Shown here: positions 31,485-45,055 of the stretch, piece after piece | Layout of the letters: every line of letters starts with the position of its first letter | Position numbering within the stretch: position 1 is the stretch's first letter | Source of the DNA: Hymenochaete sp. R1 | Lineage: Eukaryota; Basidiomycota; Agaricomycetes; Hymenochaetales; Hymenochaetaceae | Assembly (NCBI GenBank): GCA_019400425.1 | Contig: JAFREE010000007.1 | Span: forward strand, 248,001 to 312,000 | DNA: 64,000 nucleotides | Direction of reading: 5' to 3' | Position numbers and translations under genes: made by a program | Notes under the pieces: generated by a model | Told to the model about the DNA's origin: nothing | The model's input: only the letters and a program-made list of their open reading frames with translations | Database searches by the model: none

Positions 31485-33578
31485 ATGACTACCGAAAGGA
31501 CTTCAAAAATCGTCCCAGGCGCACCACCTCCTGCAAACCCTGCCAAATCCCAGAAAAAGAAGCGCAGAGGTGGTGCCAAAGGTGACGGAGACCCAGCAAC
31601 CCCAGCTTCTACTACGGTCAGCCTTCCAGACTCACAAGCAGCGGCATTGACGGACCATGCGCCAACAAACACGGACGTGCAAAAAGGTACTGTCGCCGAT
31701 GGCCTACTTGCACACGAGCAGGGCAAAGGAGATGATAGCGCTGGCGTGAATGGTTCTGCGGCGCCAGAGACAGCACAGAAAACTGGTAGTCCTGTCATCG
31801 AGATCTTGAACAAGCGACTGAAGAACGTCGGAAAGAAAATTGTGAGTCAATGCAGCTCGAGATTGATGCACCGGATTTTGACTCGTCATAATTTCTTCCG
31901 CAAAATTTTAGGCGCGTATTGAAACGTACTCCGGAAAGCCTCACTCGGAGCTCAATGATGACCAGAAAAAGACTTTGATAACTCTCCCATCGCTGGAGGC
32001 TGTACGCAAAGAGCTTGAGGAAGTAAAGAAAGCTGTAGAAGTGAGTATTGCCAGAAGTGGATACATTTAATATGCTAAATCAATCGATGCATTTTATAGG
32101 GCATCGAGGCAGACCAAATTAAAGATGCTGCTCGTGCTAGAGAAGAAGCTGCTTTGGCCGAGAGCTTAAGAATATCGGAGTCTGTTGCAACCGCTCAGGT
32201 GAGAGAAAGTTCTTCCATTATCCAGCTAAAACCAGACATAAAAAACTGAATAAAAAAATGAATGTGTCCAGGCTGAGCATGCCATCCGAACCGCGAAAAT
32301 CCTCGACTTCGTTCGATTGCATTCTTTGCTAACGAACGCTGACCCCTCTGTACAAGCTCTCAATCTTGTAGAGGCAGAGATCAATGCTATTTATGCATCT
32401 GCGAATGCGCTCATGGCACAGGAAGCAGAAGCCAAGCAGGAAGTTCTGCGAGGCTTCCTGCACGGCGAGGGTGATATTGAAGGAATTCAGTGTACGTTTA
32501 GTCCATTTCTATTCAAGGTATAACACTAAGTCGGGTGTTTTGCTTAAAATTGTAGTCGCTCGCCTTCTTGAAATCCTTGACGCTCACGGAAACCCGCCCC
32601 CTCCGTCAAATGAGATCGAAGAAGCTGCAGAAGCAGTTGTCGAGGCACTTATGGAGAGCGCGCAAACAGCACCAACAAAACTTGCTCCGTCAGGTGGACT
32701 GAACTTTGTTAATGACAGCGAGCTTGACGTGGATCCCGTTTCGTTTGAAAACGGCACGGAGTGGGTCGAGAAGGAAGATGCTGCCCAGGCACCGGAAGCA
32801 CTGGAGGCACCAGAGACAGTCATTACTGTTGAAGTGCAGGAGACTATTGTACCTTCAGAACGCGAGGTAATGTAGATTTTCTTCTTCAAGAGTTCGATGT
32901 TTACCAACAGTCTGTAGCCTTCAACAGATACACAGCCGAACAGTGCTTTGAACTGGGCGGATGACGAGGGCGAACTTCCATCTCTAGACGATGTCCATGC
33001 ACAATTTGGTTCCGGATCTGCAACCCCATCTTCTGTTCCTGTACCGCCTGCGGCAGCACAGATGGAAGCGCCGAAGCAGGCTGCGCCAACGAACCCGAGT
33101 AGATCGGCAGAAGTTGATTCCGTAAATGATGTTGTTGATGATGATGGTTTCCGTGTTATCGAAGGAAGGGGGAATCGTGGTCATGGCCCTCGTAGACGGG
33201 GATTTGCGGGCAGCGAGCGAGGAGGTGGACATTTCCGCGGAGCTGATCGTGGAGGGGAAAGGGGTGGATTTCGTGGTGGTAGCAATCGAGGTGCGTCGGA
33301 AGTTCTAACTCAGGATCATCAAATATCCTCGCATCATATCTTTTGGAAGGAGCCTTCGAATCCTTGGGCTGACGATCATCTTTTTCATGGATACAGGCGG
33401 AGGAGGAAGACCGTTCAGGGGACCCGACAGCGGAAATTGGCGCGGAGGAGGAGATGGAGAACATCGCGGACAGGGAAGGTGGCGAGGACAAGGACAAGGG
33501 AGGGGCCAGATTCGTGGACAGGCTCAAGGACGCGGACGAGGGGGAGAGCGTGCTCCTGCTCCTGAACGTGCCCAATGA
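31485..33578 (+). CDS. RGG-rich putative RNA-binding protein, caprin-like
   Basis: The N-terminus is basic and Pro/Ala-rich (KSQKKKRRGGAKG). A helical block follows, EILNKRLKNVGKKI|ARIETY then KPHSELNDDQKKTLITLPSL and KELEEVKKAVE, which resembles the HR1 helical region of metazoan caprins (RNA-granule proteins). Next is a second helical domain (AKILDFVRLHSLLTNADPSV), an acidic Ala/Glu-rich stretch, the short motif LNWADDEGELPSLDD, and a C-terminus packed with RGG/RG repeats (GFRGGSNR|GGGGRPFRG to ERAPAPERAQ). Seven or more exons, each joined in frame at short introns. RGG boxes bind RNA and are methylation targets; a role in mRNA granules or translation is inference. Stop at 33576-33578. Confidence 0.72.
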
Positions 33579-34231
33579 GCAAAGACGAGATGCTAAGTCC
33601 GAGACATCCCCACGTGGGCTTCGTGGCGACTTGGCGAGACTTGGGCGTCAAAACAAAACTCAAAAAAGTGCAGAAACCCGTTGTGCTGTCTTATTCCGTT
33701 TCCTTTCGTCCATTTATGCACTTTGAACACTGACTTATTTCATCAGTCTTTTCTTTGGTAGTTTCGTATTTTCTTGTTTCTTGCTGTATTACCTGTCCCA
33801 TGCATATTTACTTTTTTGTGATTCGACGAGTATTCGAGACCCGAGAATGGGGGAGGGTTTACGAGAGAGGGCTGCATCGCGTGGCTGGACTGGCTATGGA
33901 TGAAAATGATCTGAGTGATGGGACGAGTGCCGCCGGAGATAACCCCAAGAGGACAGTTCACAAACTGGTCGACCCAGCTGAAACGCAACAGCGAAGGCTG
34001 TGAGCACAACGGCTACAACGACCCTTCAACGACGTCCGCCTTCGTTTTTATATATCCTTTCAGCAATTATGTCCGCCATCATCATCACCTTCCCCCGTCC
34101 ACGCGCCCGCCTTCTCTCTCACCAATCCCCCCCCCCCTCCTTCACCTTCTTCCATCTTCGTTCTCGAACGTTGCGTTGCTGCTGCTCGTCTCTTTCGACC
34201 GGCACTCTTCCAAGTGCTCGTTCGTCCGTAG
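33579..34231. other. Intergenic region before the membrane-protein gene
   Basis: 3' flank of the RGG gene and promoter of the next. A C-rich run lies at about 34125-34140 and CT-rich sequence continues to 34200. No supported gene. Confidence 0.35.
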
Positions 34232-36668
34232 ATGTCCATCTTCAACACCACCATCGATGACACCAGTCCGCTCATCTCGTACACGCCAGCGGAAAATTGG
34301 CAACCTGGGCTCGGAAACGACTCCTCAAAGTGAGTTTTGGATTCTTAACTTGTACTCAAGGGATGAAGCTGACGTCGTTATTCCTTAATCACTCTTACCA
34401 ATTCGTCGACGCGTCATGTCTGCAGTTACTTTGGTGGAGGGACGTTCACTCAGACGAGCACTGCCGGTGCGAATGCGACTTTCCAATTCACTGGTACAGG
34501 CATATGGCTATTTGGCACGGCGATGCAAAGTCATGGAAACCTCACGGTAACATTGGATGGCGAAGCATATGAAGGCTCCGAGTTCGGATGTGAGTTGGTA
34601 TCTTGTGATTCTGCACGCGCGTTCATTCTCATGCATCATCATCGCCCTTCTGAAGCTTCAACGCAATACCAAACACCTATCTTTGGAATGAGCAACCTCA
34701 ATAATAGCCTACACACCGTCGTTCTTACAAACACCGGCGGAAGCGGAAGCTCTACGATCGATCTCGATTTCGTGCGTGTATTCTCACCTCATCTCATTGC
34801 ATTTGATAACCCTTGCTTCGATTCGGTTACCGACTTTCAATTCTAACACGGTATTTACAGATCAGATGGGAGACTTCTCTTGGGTCTGACTCGACTCCAG
34901 TGGATAAATCGTCTCTTGATGCGTCTATGGGGGCCACAGGGTTCGATACTTCTGGTTCCGGGTGGCAATCTGCTTCGAACAATGCCGCCATCAATACGGC
35001 AAATGGACTGTGAGTGCTTCTTATCGAATCAAATTTACGGGATCCTGACGACGTTGCCGAATACAGAGTTAGTTCGAACGCTGGCGATGAAGTGACCATT
35101 TCGTTCGAAGTGAGTTCGTGTCTTGCTTTATTTGATACTTGGAACTAAAGATCAATGCAGGGTGACACTTGATTGTATGCTATTATTGCCTTCAAGCAAA
35201 CTCACATTGAACTTCAGGTCAGGCCATCCAACTTTATGGGTCAATAGGCCCCAGTTGTGGCAATTTTGATGTTTCGATGGACGGTGGATCAACCTCCACG
35301 TTCAATGCGTCCAGACAAACCGGGGCATCCAACCAGTTGATCTACATGGCTTCGAACTTTGATTTTGGAGACCATCAATTGAAAGTCATAAACAGGGGGT
35401 CAAACTCACAGATCCTTGTGGTTGACCACGCCGTTAATTTTACTTCAGGCGATCAAACATCGTGAGCTGCTTCGTCCATGACCCCAAAATAAATAAATAA
35501 AGCTGAATTTCTTTGGATAGATCTACTAATGCAACTCCGTCTAGAGGGTATGCCATTTGTTTGCTCTTGGTTGCAGGGATTTCAGCTGATGTGTCTGATT
35601 AGGCCTAACAAGGGCTTGATAGGTGGTCTGTGCGGTGCATTAGCATTTCTTATCCTGGCTGGTATCGCTCTTTTCTTCTGGCTTAGGCAGAGACGACGAA
35701 GGAAAGTCGTCGCCGCTCGGCACGTATCAGTCAGGAAGCTCGAAGAGTTCAACATTGACAACGATACTCCGCCCGCTCTCCTTCCGACAAAGAAAGAATC
35801 ATCGCCATCCCTCAGATCTGCAGCAAGTAAGCAAGTATCTCCCGAAAAACAGATTTCGCCGTGGACGAACGATAACGCCACCGCGGCTGCTTCGCGCTCT
35901 CACTCGCGATCAAACTCTCGTGAAGGCTTATTAGATATCAACCACAGAAACGGTGGCGATTCAAGTAGTTGGCGTCATCGTGGTCGCACACCGACGACTG
36001 GTAGATCGTCACCCATGTCTAACGGACATGCGTCCACGAGCAGACTCACCATCGAAATCCCCAACCGTACAGGACTGACTTCAAGCCGACGTGGTCGCCA
36101 CCCCTTCGACCCCTCCCTCAACAAAATAACCCCACAAAATCACACCCGCGCGCACGCTCGCTTCTTTAATTCACCCTCCTCTCGTCCAAGCGACCGCGAA
36201 CGCCGTCGCGAGCACGACGGTTCCCGATCCCGTTCAGACCGTCAGCACGCGCCTCGCGTGAACCACATCCGTCTCGGCCCACGTCCCTACAAACCCCCTT
36301 CCAACACCTCTTCCGGCTCGGGGTCAGGCGCTACCAGCCACCACTCTCGCCGACACAAACGTCGTTCCGCCCGAAGCTCACGTATCCTCCGCGCAGGCTA
36401 CAACATCTTCTTCTCGAAACCTGGCTCGTCCAATTCTGGGTCGGCGTATGCGCCCTCGACGGCGCTCACGTCTGAGATCTCTGAGAGGCCGACGACGAAT
36501 TTGAGTCCGGTGCCTGAGGCGCCCCCGCCTTTACCTCCGTCGCGAAGCATGTCACCATCGGGGAGTCGAGATGGGGGTGGGAACGGGAATATTAATGGGA
36601 GGGAGAGGTCGACGAGCCCGCAACAGCTGCAGAGGACACTACAGATAACTAACCCTGAAGAGGTTTGA
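34232..36668 (+). CDS. Single-pass membrane protein with beta-rich ectodomain and Ser/Arg-rich tail
   Basis: Function unknown. The ATG at 34232 gives MSIFNTTIDDTSPLISYTPA with no classical signal peptide. Two similar beta-rich modules follow (FTQTSTAGANATFQFTGTGI, WLFGTAMQSHGNLTVTLDGE; then VTISFEGQAIQLYGSIGPSC, NFDVSMDGG), each with N-glycosylation sites. They resemble the galactose-binding-like folds common in agaricomycete membrane proteins. One membrane helix is at LIGGLCGALAFLILAGIALF with the stop RQRRRRKV. The cytosolic tail of about 330 residues is rich in Ser, Arg and Pro, with many basic-Ser-Pro sites. Introns near 34329-34425, 34590-34650, 34770-34860, 35010-35066, 35110-35218, 35462-35520 and 35547-35604. 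Some joins are approximate. Stop at 36666-36668. Confidence 0.72.
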
Positions 36669-37335
36669 TTCGATTTGTTTTATTTACATGCTATTAAAAG
36701 CTCTTCCGCCGATGTATGCTTTTGTGTTCTGTACTGCTATCATCACTTGCTATTAATGTTGTCCCTGTTGCATTATAATCTTCATCGTCCCAGAACTCCA
36801 TCTTTCAATAGTCTTTGTATCTTTGAATTGTCACCGCTATCGGAGTCCCCGTTGCTTTTTTGTTGCCGATTTCTTTCGAAGTGGGTATTCCATATGTATC
36901 GCAGCCTATCTTTATCATCAAGAATGTTTAAATTAGCGAAAATATCCAGCAAAATCCACTAGTACATGTTCTACATGGTCATAGTCCACAGAGAATTGAG
37001 AAACATAATGTTCAATTTCAAGCGTATATAACTGCTGTACATATGGAAAACGGGGAATTGTTACGAAAACTTGTATCTATACGCGGATTGACTAAGCTCA
37101 GCTCACTTCTACAAAAGCTAACTGCATAGTGCACGTCGAAAGCATGAATATTTTCAGCCCAGCGCAGAAAAAACAAAGGAGAGATATGGGAAAAAATGGG
37201 AGAGCAAAAGAGCCTGATACAAAGAAAAAAAGGTTCTGGGAGTGTGAAACAATGTTCATCGCATTTATGCTTGCATATGCTTGCGTATGATCTAGGCGTT
37301 GCATTATTGGTACTTTCTAAACAGTTTGCAGATCA
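36669..37335. other. Convergent intergenic region
   Basis: Between the 3' ends of the plus-strand membrane-protein gene and the minus-strand GH63-like gene. Mostly AT-rich with no supported gene. Confidence 0.4.
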
Positions 37336-40300
37336 TTACAGAGCGTCGGGCGATGTGTCCCCATACGGTGTCTGAGGGAAAGCAGAATCGTCTGCGTATT
37401 CTGACCGCGAATCGATATTTTCCTATAATTTGTGATTTAGTGACAGTATCAACCTTGAGCACGGCGGTGACTTACATCAAAGTAATGCTTTGCAAGGCTC
37501 CGCGGGGCTAGCAACTATGTGTCAGCTCATTGATCATGAGGAACGAATTAATGGGACTCTTACTCTTCGGCGTCTTGGGTAGTCTGCAAGTGATACCCGA
37601 CTGCAGAATGTGGAACGCAATCAACCCAGTCCAGCCAGTTTGATGCGAGGCCCCAAGTCCATGGCCATCATCCGCGTGGAAGAACTGCGGCCGTTGTCAG
37701 CCTATTCGAAAGCCTTGCACTAGCAAGTTAACTGGACTCACCTCATAAAAGTGCACATAATCTTTAAAATGTGGATCCAAATCCAGCTTATCATTTCCGC
37801 CATTCGTCGCACGACGTCCATCCACATCACGTCCAAAGATGTGAATGATTCGATGCTGGACTTCTTCCGCGACCTGCGCGAGGTTCATGAAGTCGCCGCT
37901 ACCGGTAGGGCATTCAACTTTAAGATCATCACCATAGTATTGATGGAACCGTTGCAAGGATTCAATAAGGAGGAAATTTACGGCCAGCTAAGGTAATGTT
38001 AATTCAAGTATCAAGATTATCTCAATGAGTGTATGCGTACCCAGATTGGACCGCGCCAGTTGGAATTCCCGCCGAACATGCCGGAATGCGAATCGCCGGG
38101 CCAGTAATTTACTTCATACCGTTGCCCATGAACATCCATTCCCCAAGGCTGATCTTTATGTTTTTTCGACAACCTATTACATAGGATTGTCAGCATTAAG
38201 ACGTGTCACGTCTTATCTCGGATTGACTCACGATCGAATTCCGTGGTCACTGAAGAACTCATCTTCGTCCAGCATTTTTTCCAAGATTTTGACAAGACGT
38301 TCCTTGGAGGCCAGAGCAAGTAGCCTACGATCACCCTTGCCGCCCACTATGATTTTGACTCAGAAGGAGTCAACTAAGAGGTTTTTGGATGAAACTTACA
38401 TTTCATGTTCGCCATATTCCTCTGTGCCAGAGCTGGTCGATTTTCGATAAACCATTCCATCCGCTTCTTGAATCCAGGTAACTTATTGATCACGCTCGGC
38501 TCAAGCGTAAGCGTTGCGTATAGCGGAATCAAGCCCACAAGGCTCTTCACGGGTAGTTGCATGGAGTTACCCGCTCCGAAAGATATAGCGTCATAGTAGA
38601 AACCATCCTGTTCGTTCCAGAGGGAGATTTCTTGATCATCGGAGCCCTTGTATGTCATAGCATCGGCGATGAAAATGAAATGCTCGAAAAATTTGGATGC
38701 AATATCCTCGTAGACGGGGTTGTGCTTGGCAAGTTCAAGTGCCATATTGAGCCTGGACAATGTTGAGCGGCCTTATACCAGTGCACTTTGAAAGGCAACA
38801 TACATGTTTAAGCAGTAGAATGCCATCCAAGCCGTTCCGTCTGCTTGACGCAACACGCCACCTGTGGGAAGAGGTTCCGAGCGGTTGAAAAGACCGATGT
38901 TATCCAGCCCAAGGAAACCACCTTCGAAGATATTGAGACCTCCTTCATCTTTGCGGTTGACCCACCTGATTCTATTTGTCAGGGAAGGAGATTGGTACAA
39001 ATAGCATGTCGACTCACCAAGTGAAATTAAGCAATAACTTTTGGAAGACACTTTCAAGGAACCTCAAGTCTTCTTTCCCGTAGAACTTCCGCTCCATTTT
39101 GAAAACTCGGAACGTAGCCCTATCGTCACAATTTAGCACATGGTCTCCTTTAACAACTCAACAGGTCGTGACATTACCAAGCGTGCACAGGAGGGTTAAC
39201 GTCTCCAAAATTCCATTCATATGCTGGAATTTGACCATCGGGTTTCATGTACCATTCCCTTACCAGCAATGCCAGCTGCTGCTTCGCAAATCCCGGGTCA
39301 ATCATCGCCAATGGTATACAATGAAATGCGGAGTCCCACGCGGCAAAGAAGGGGTACTCCCACTTGTCCGGCATTGAGAGAATGTCCGCTATGTGCAGGT
39401 GCTTCCATTCCTAAGGATTGTTCCCTCGGTTTAGTGAAGATGCTCTATTCGAGGACATAATCCACTTACCCTGTTGCGGACAAATTTACGCTCGTGGGGT
39501 GGCGGTGGCTGAGCTGGGTCGCCTTCCAACCAAGGCTTTTGGATAAATTGATAATACTGTTTCGTCCACATCATCCCTCCAAGCGCCTGCCGCATGATCT
39601 GTTTGAAATCGTCGGAGATCCCATGTCCCGCTAACTCATCGAAGAACTCATTGGCCTCTTTTCGCCTCTCCTCGACACGGTCGTCAAAGAGACCCTCGTC
39701 GTTAAGAGTGACGTCTTTATTAGGCTTGTTTGGAGTAAGCTTCAGGCGTATCACAGCGCAACCACCATTCCCTGGGACGTTGTCGAAGGCGTAATGGGCT
39801 GCAGCCTTCGTGCCTTTCTTGCTTGGATTAACATAGTCATTCTCGGTCGGGAAAGGTGTCCGGGGGCCACAGTGCAAATCCTCTTCGTTGTCCCCATCGT
39901 CAGATGAAGCAACACGATCGTGGTCGTGGCTGAAAAAGCCGCCTCCACCTTTTTCCTTCGGTCGGTGGGACGGAATGACGTGGTCGTGGAACGCATCTTT
40001 AGCATATTTGTTCTCGTTTGTACCTCCGTACAAGCGTCGGAAGTTGGTCTCGTTCTCAGTGAAGAGGAGGTTAGGGTAGATGGAGTCGTCCTCATCATCA
40101 TCGTCGATCTCGACATTGTCATCCGGTCCTATAGGCGGAGGCGATGGTAAGCAATAGAGATGGAATTTACCCAATTCTTCGTGGTTGGCCGAAATGATGT
40201 TTTCGTTGTGGCCAGTAAGAACAGGCTTCTCAGGACGCGGTACTGGCCAAGACCAGACATTACGGAACCAAAGTGTTGGGAGTAAGTGAAGGGTAGCGGG

Positions 40301-41263
40301 ATCAGGGCCTCTGTTGTACGCGGTTACCCTTATGAATATGGAGTTTGGGTCGTCTTCGTCCTTGGCATACTGCAAGGAGATGAGCCCAGATCACGAGTTA
40401 CAAATAAACTTGACGACACACCTCGATATTTATGTCCCAGTATCGATCCTCGTCGAACAGACCAGTATCAGTGATTTCGTACTCCGGTTCTAGCTTGGAT
40501 CGGCTCTGATTCTCACGCACAAGCTTCTCGTACGGATATTCTCCCTGTGGATATTTGTAGAGATATTTCATGTACGAATGCGTCGGTGTCGAGTCCAAGT
40601 AATAGTAGATCTCTTTGACATCTTCACCGTGATTTCCTTCGGGACCGGTTACACCAAAAAGGCGTTCTTTGAGAATTGGATCACGGCCGTTCCAGAACGC
40701 GAGGGCGAAGCAGAGGCGGTTGTGATTGTCAGAGATACCAGCGATCCCGTCTTCACCCCATCGGTATGCGCGAGATCTAGCTTGAGAATGAGGGAAATGA
40801 GACCAGGCATCACCATTGCCAGAGTAGTCTTCACGAACAGTGGCCTGATAGGCGGTAGATACGAGGTCAGCGGTGCATATAAGGAGGTCAGTGGCACACA
40901 TACCCATTGCCTTTCACTCAAATAAGGACCCCAACGTTTCCAATGCCTCTCGCGCTTCTCATCCTGCTCCAGGCGATAACGCTCGACGCCGTCATACCGG
41001 GTTCCAAGCTTCTTGAGAAGGCGTTTCTGATAGGTTTCTGTCTGCTTGGCCCTCTCGTCAGCAGAACCGGAGCGACGGGCGATCTTCTTGGGCTCAGGAG
41101 ATGGTGACTTTTTCTGGCCAGGAAATTCGGACTTGAGTTTAGGGATCTGGATGGACAGGGACGGCGATGACTCTGAGGGATTGCCAGGTGTGGATGAACG
41201 AGCGCCGTTGCCTTCGCCACCGCTGCCAAAAACCTTAGCTTGAATGTTCTTTGCAGAGCTCAT
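37336..41263 (-). CDS. GH63-like / MGH1-like glycoside hydrolase
   Basis: A large (alpha/alpha)6-barrel hydrolase related to processing alpha-glucosidase I and bacterial mannosylglycerate hydrolases. The ATG at 41263 leads to a basic, Ser-rich N-terminus with no signal peptide or anchor, so a cytosolic site is likely. Motifs in order: [60 protein letters not shown]-type loop, [105 protein letters not shown] and [16 protein letters not shown]. An acidic insert ([11 protein letters not shown]) interrupts the middle. After CRLPKTPK two further exons can be joined ([11 protein letters not shown], then [14 protein letters not shown] to the TAA at 37336-37338). Reading straight on without those introns would stop at 37508. 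Substrate not known. Confidence 0.87.
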
Positions 41264-41866
41264 TTTTGGAAGACAGTAAGGCTACGAGGCCTTGAGAGAG
41301 ACTTCCGAGCTGCTCGAAGAGACGAAAACTTCCAAAGACTTGCTGAGAAGGGTGAAGGGGATAGAGAGGGTAAGAAGAAAAGAGAAGGGGAGGAAGACGA
41401 GTTGTTTACTTCTAGCCAGAGTCCAAGCGCGTGGCACTCACTTTGCGCGCATCGGTCTCTCAGCCTGTTCTGAACGCGTCATAGGCGACATAGATCAGTA
41501 TCAGTCCGACTTCCAGGCCTTCTCTATTTTCTTCCATCTATTTTCAACAAAAAATGGTTCATCGCGTCGTGCTTGCTGTCTTACCACTGGATATATGTTT
41601 TTCAAAGTCGCAATCGGGGCGTTGAAGCACGAAGATGTGTGGAAAGACGCAACATGTCTCCTAATGGAGGTCGATGGTACGCGTATCGCCTCGATCGGTC
41701 TCCGTGTGTGCGTGCGTAAAAGAAAACTTCCGGCATTCGGAGCCGGACTCGGCTTATTTAGGTTTGCCGGTCATCGTAGCCACTGCGCCGGTACCTGCTA
41801 TCTGCGCTCTCCTTTTGATCCTCAACAGCCATCTTTCTCTTCGTCCTTCACCACGTCCACAACAGC
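41264..41866. promoter_or_regulatory. Divergent promoter between GH63-like gene and Zn2Cys6 regulator
   Basis: A 603-base head-to-head gap with a purine-rich run at 41330-41400 on the plus strand (CT-rich for the minus-strand gene). No gene is supported here. Confidence 0.3.
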
Positions 41867-44638
41867 ATGTCAACAGAACCAGCCAAGAAGAAGTCTCGCA
41901 GAAGGTTGAGGATAAGCTGCGTTGAATGCACGAGGAGACGACAAGTGAGTACCGTGGTTGGCCCTGTTCGAACTTGTCCATAATTTCAATTCCGTCTTCG
42001 GTGCCACTACGGATCTCTCCATACTCGAGAAATGCGACAGGGAGCAACCGTGTGGCCTCTGCAGGCTAAGAAATGTTGAGCATCTTTGTCGCTGGGAACT
42101 CGAACCGTTTGCGAGGCCTGCACCAGCGCGACCTCCTGGTGCGGGGTCTAATAAAGAGAAGGCCTCGCTAGCAAGTTCCAGTAGTAAGCCTTACTTTCTG
42201 CGCATCGGAACTTGAAGAATATGATAACAGTATACCAGCGAATGATAACGCGGGGCTAGGAGACCTATCATCCTCCGCACGAACCCATTCGCCCAGCAAC
42301 ATTATGCCATTATCCTCGGTTGAGGATTCCGAAGTCAGAGATGCCGCAATTACCCTGGCTCAGCTCAGTGTGGCTCGTCAAGTTAGCTCACTCTACACCT
42401 TCAGCTTTGATTCTATTGACCAAGTATTAGGACGAGTATCTCGGCACTGGGTCAATGGTGTGTGCCCTGCACAAGGTATTTATCTAGTAACTTCTTCAGT
42501 CCCTTGCCCTTGCCTATGACTCGTACATCCCGTCCATTAGCTCGGTGACACTGCAGGCCCAAAACTGCCGACCGATCGCTCTTCTTCTATCCCATTCGAT
42601 ACAAGTCCCAACTACACTTCAATCCTCTCTGCCACATTCATACGCTCTCTCCAAGACCTAATTGCCAACTTCCCTTCCAAGGACCGCTGCGACACTCTCT
42701 TTTCCTCTTTCTTCGAGCTCGAGAATTGGCACATCGGCCTTCCAGAGCCCATCATCCTCTCTGCATACAATGGCATGTGGAACACGATACAGGCAGATGT
42801 CATGTCTTTCCAACGTATAAATTTCAACTGGGTCTCGCTATTGTTCGGAATATTCGCTTTAAGTCCGCGAACTGCGACAGAGGAGGAGAGTAGAAAATAT
42901 TTCCTGCAAGCTCTAACAGCAAGGAGGCTTGCGGAAGATATGCTGAGTGCGAGTTTCCTGGGCCCTCGAGACCCGTGTCCTGCATCGCAGGGAACAGCAT
43001 ATGGTTGCGTTGCTGCGAGTCTTATTGCAACATACATGTGCGACCGGGGCCAAATGACTGAGGTAAGAAACATCAGAACTGATTGAATGTCCCTCCTTTT
43101 GAAGTAATCTCTAGGCATGGAAACTCGTAGGAAATGCTCTACGAAGTGCACAGAACTCAGGCCTCCATCTAAATCCATTCTGGAATAAATGGAAGGACAT
43201 AACGAAAGACGAACAAGTTCTAAGATGCAATGCTTTCCACCTGTGTGCTTTGAAAGACAGGTAAGCCGTATTCATAATGAAATATGGTCATCACAGTATT
43301 AAGAAGCTTTTCTAGGCTTTTGTCATTCTGCCTTGGTCGCCCACTCTTGGCCCGTTGTCGAGACCACGACGTTCCACTCAACGTGACGATGCCAATGAAG
43401 CTTCCCCTCGATAAGATTATCGATACAGTCTCTATATTCAAAAGCTGTCTATATGATCTGATGTCTCGTGTCAGCGACCAAAAAGACACGGTAAGATTGT
43501 TATTACGAGAGTATTTGAAGAACGAAACCTCACCGACTCTTTATAGTTCCTGAACGTTCACCCTTCAAAGGACGATGGCATAGCCAGCTTCAATGCCCAG
43601 TTAAACGCGTGGCTGAAAACTGTCCCTCCATACTTCTCCCCGGTCAACCCCGACACGTCCTATGATGCAAACTACCGCATGCTCGCCTTCCAGCGGACAC
43701 TTCTCGCCATCTACTATCATGCCTCCCTCACGCTCTTTCATCGCTCCCTACCCTGCGCCATCAAGACGTGTGAATCAATCGTTACACCCGATGGTCGTGT
43801 TCACATCCGTGAGCCAAAAGTCAACTGGGACCTTTCTACACTCGCAAAACACGCTATGGACCTTCTCAAGACGCAAAAGACATACCTATCATTCATCGGG
43901 TGGCGCCGCCAGATCTGCTTTCTGTTTGCGTACCTGACTTTCGAAGCCGCCGTGACGCTGAGTATATGTATACTCCGAAAACGAGATGTACGGTACGAAC
44001 ATGAGAGGGAGATCGTGGAGGATTGGCGCAAGACACGGGACGAAGGTATCGAGATGCTAATGAGCGTGGAGGGAAGGGATAATGGGAGTTTGGTGAGACA
44101 GGCGATATTGGTGCTGAGGGTGTTGCAGGATGAGAGGAGGACGGCACTGAGTGTCCCTGTGACTCAGGACATACCCGTGGATATCTTTGGGACGTCAACG
44201 AGCTGCGGGACATTTGAGCCCGAAACTACCATACAAACGCACGCACCCGCCCAGCCCGAAAATTCGCAGAACTTACAAACGCCATCGATATATCCATCTC
44301 CGCCTGATTCAAATCCAAGCACCCTGTTACACTCATTTGACTCACACTGCGCTTCCCAATCTCCACGCCCAACCTCAGACTCCGGCTCATCTTCATCCGG
44401 AGTCTTGAGTTCAGGCCTAGGTGTAACAAGTGCCATCCCACCTGCGAATACCGGACCGTCTCCACATACTTTCATCCCCGAGCCATTGACGACTCTCGAC
44501 TTCTCTTTGTGTGACCGAATACCGAGTGGAATTACGGGAACCGATGGTGCATTTTCAGCATTTGATTACTTGTTTGGGGCCGAGGAGCTGTTGAGTGGGT
44601 TTGATATGAGCGATGTTTCGGGGGGTGGGTTACTATAA
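41867..44638 (+). CDS. Zn2Cys6 fungal transcription factor
   Basis: A DNA-binding regulator acting in the nucleus. The ATG at 41867 gives MSTEPAKKKSRRRLRISCVE. The cluster is CVECTRRRQ|KCDREQPCGLC then RLRNVEHLC, spacing C-x2-C-x6-C-x5-C-x2-C-x8-C, split by an intron (donor after CGACGACAA, acceptor before AAATGCGAC at 42031). After a Ser/Pro-rich linker the fungal-specific middle homology region is clear: LENWHIGLPEPIILSAYNGM, FQRINFNWVSLLFGIFALSP, GCVAASLIATYMCDRGQMTE|AWKLVGNALRSAQNSGLHLN, KDRLLSFCLGRPLL and MLAFQRTLLAIYYHASLTLF. The C-terminus is Pro/Ser-rich with an acidic hydrophobic end (DYLFGAEELLSGFDMSD), a likely activation domain. Stop at 44636-44638. Targets cannot be told from the sequence. 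Confidence 0.9.
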
Positions 44639-45055
44639 TGGCGTTGGGCGTAGCTTTTTTCTATTGCGGTGGAAGTCTACAAACGTTTCGTTCGTCTGAA
44701 TGGTTCGCTTTTTGGTCGTTTATGACTCAAGCTTGTATAATGTGGAAGTAGCGTTGAAGTCGTTAGTCACCATACTTTTTTTCGATGAATTGCATTGTCT
44801 TGTGTTGCTGCGAATTAAGCTTCTTGACCGCGATGTTGTTTTAGAACGACCGTGTCTTTGACATTTCAAGTCCTATTCGGCCACAAGATTCCCATCTGTC
44901 ACATTTTAAGACTTGACATCGGAACGAAGCGCAGCACAGAACAGATAGACCTCTGTGCGCTTGCGGGACGACGCTTCACGCACGCACTTTGAACGTATGG
45001 AAAAGCGTGCAAAATGTGTTTGATTGGGTACAAAAGCTTCGGCTATATGATTGGT
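44639..45055. other. Convergent intergenic region
   Basis: 3' flanks of the Zn2Cys6 gene and of the NDUFB2-like gene. No supported feature. Confidence 0.4.
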
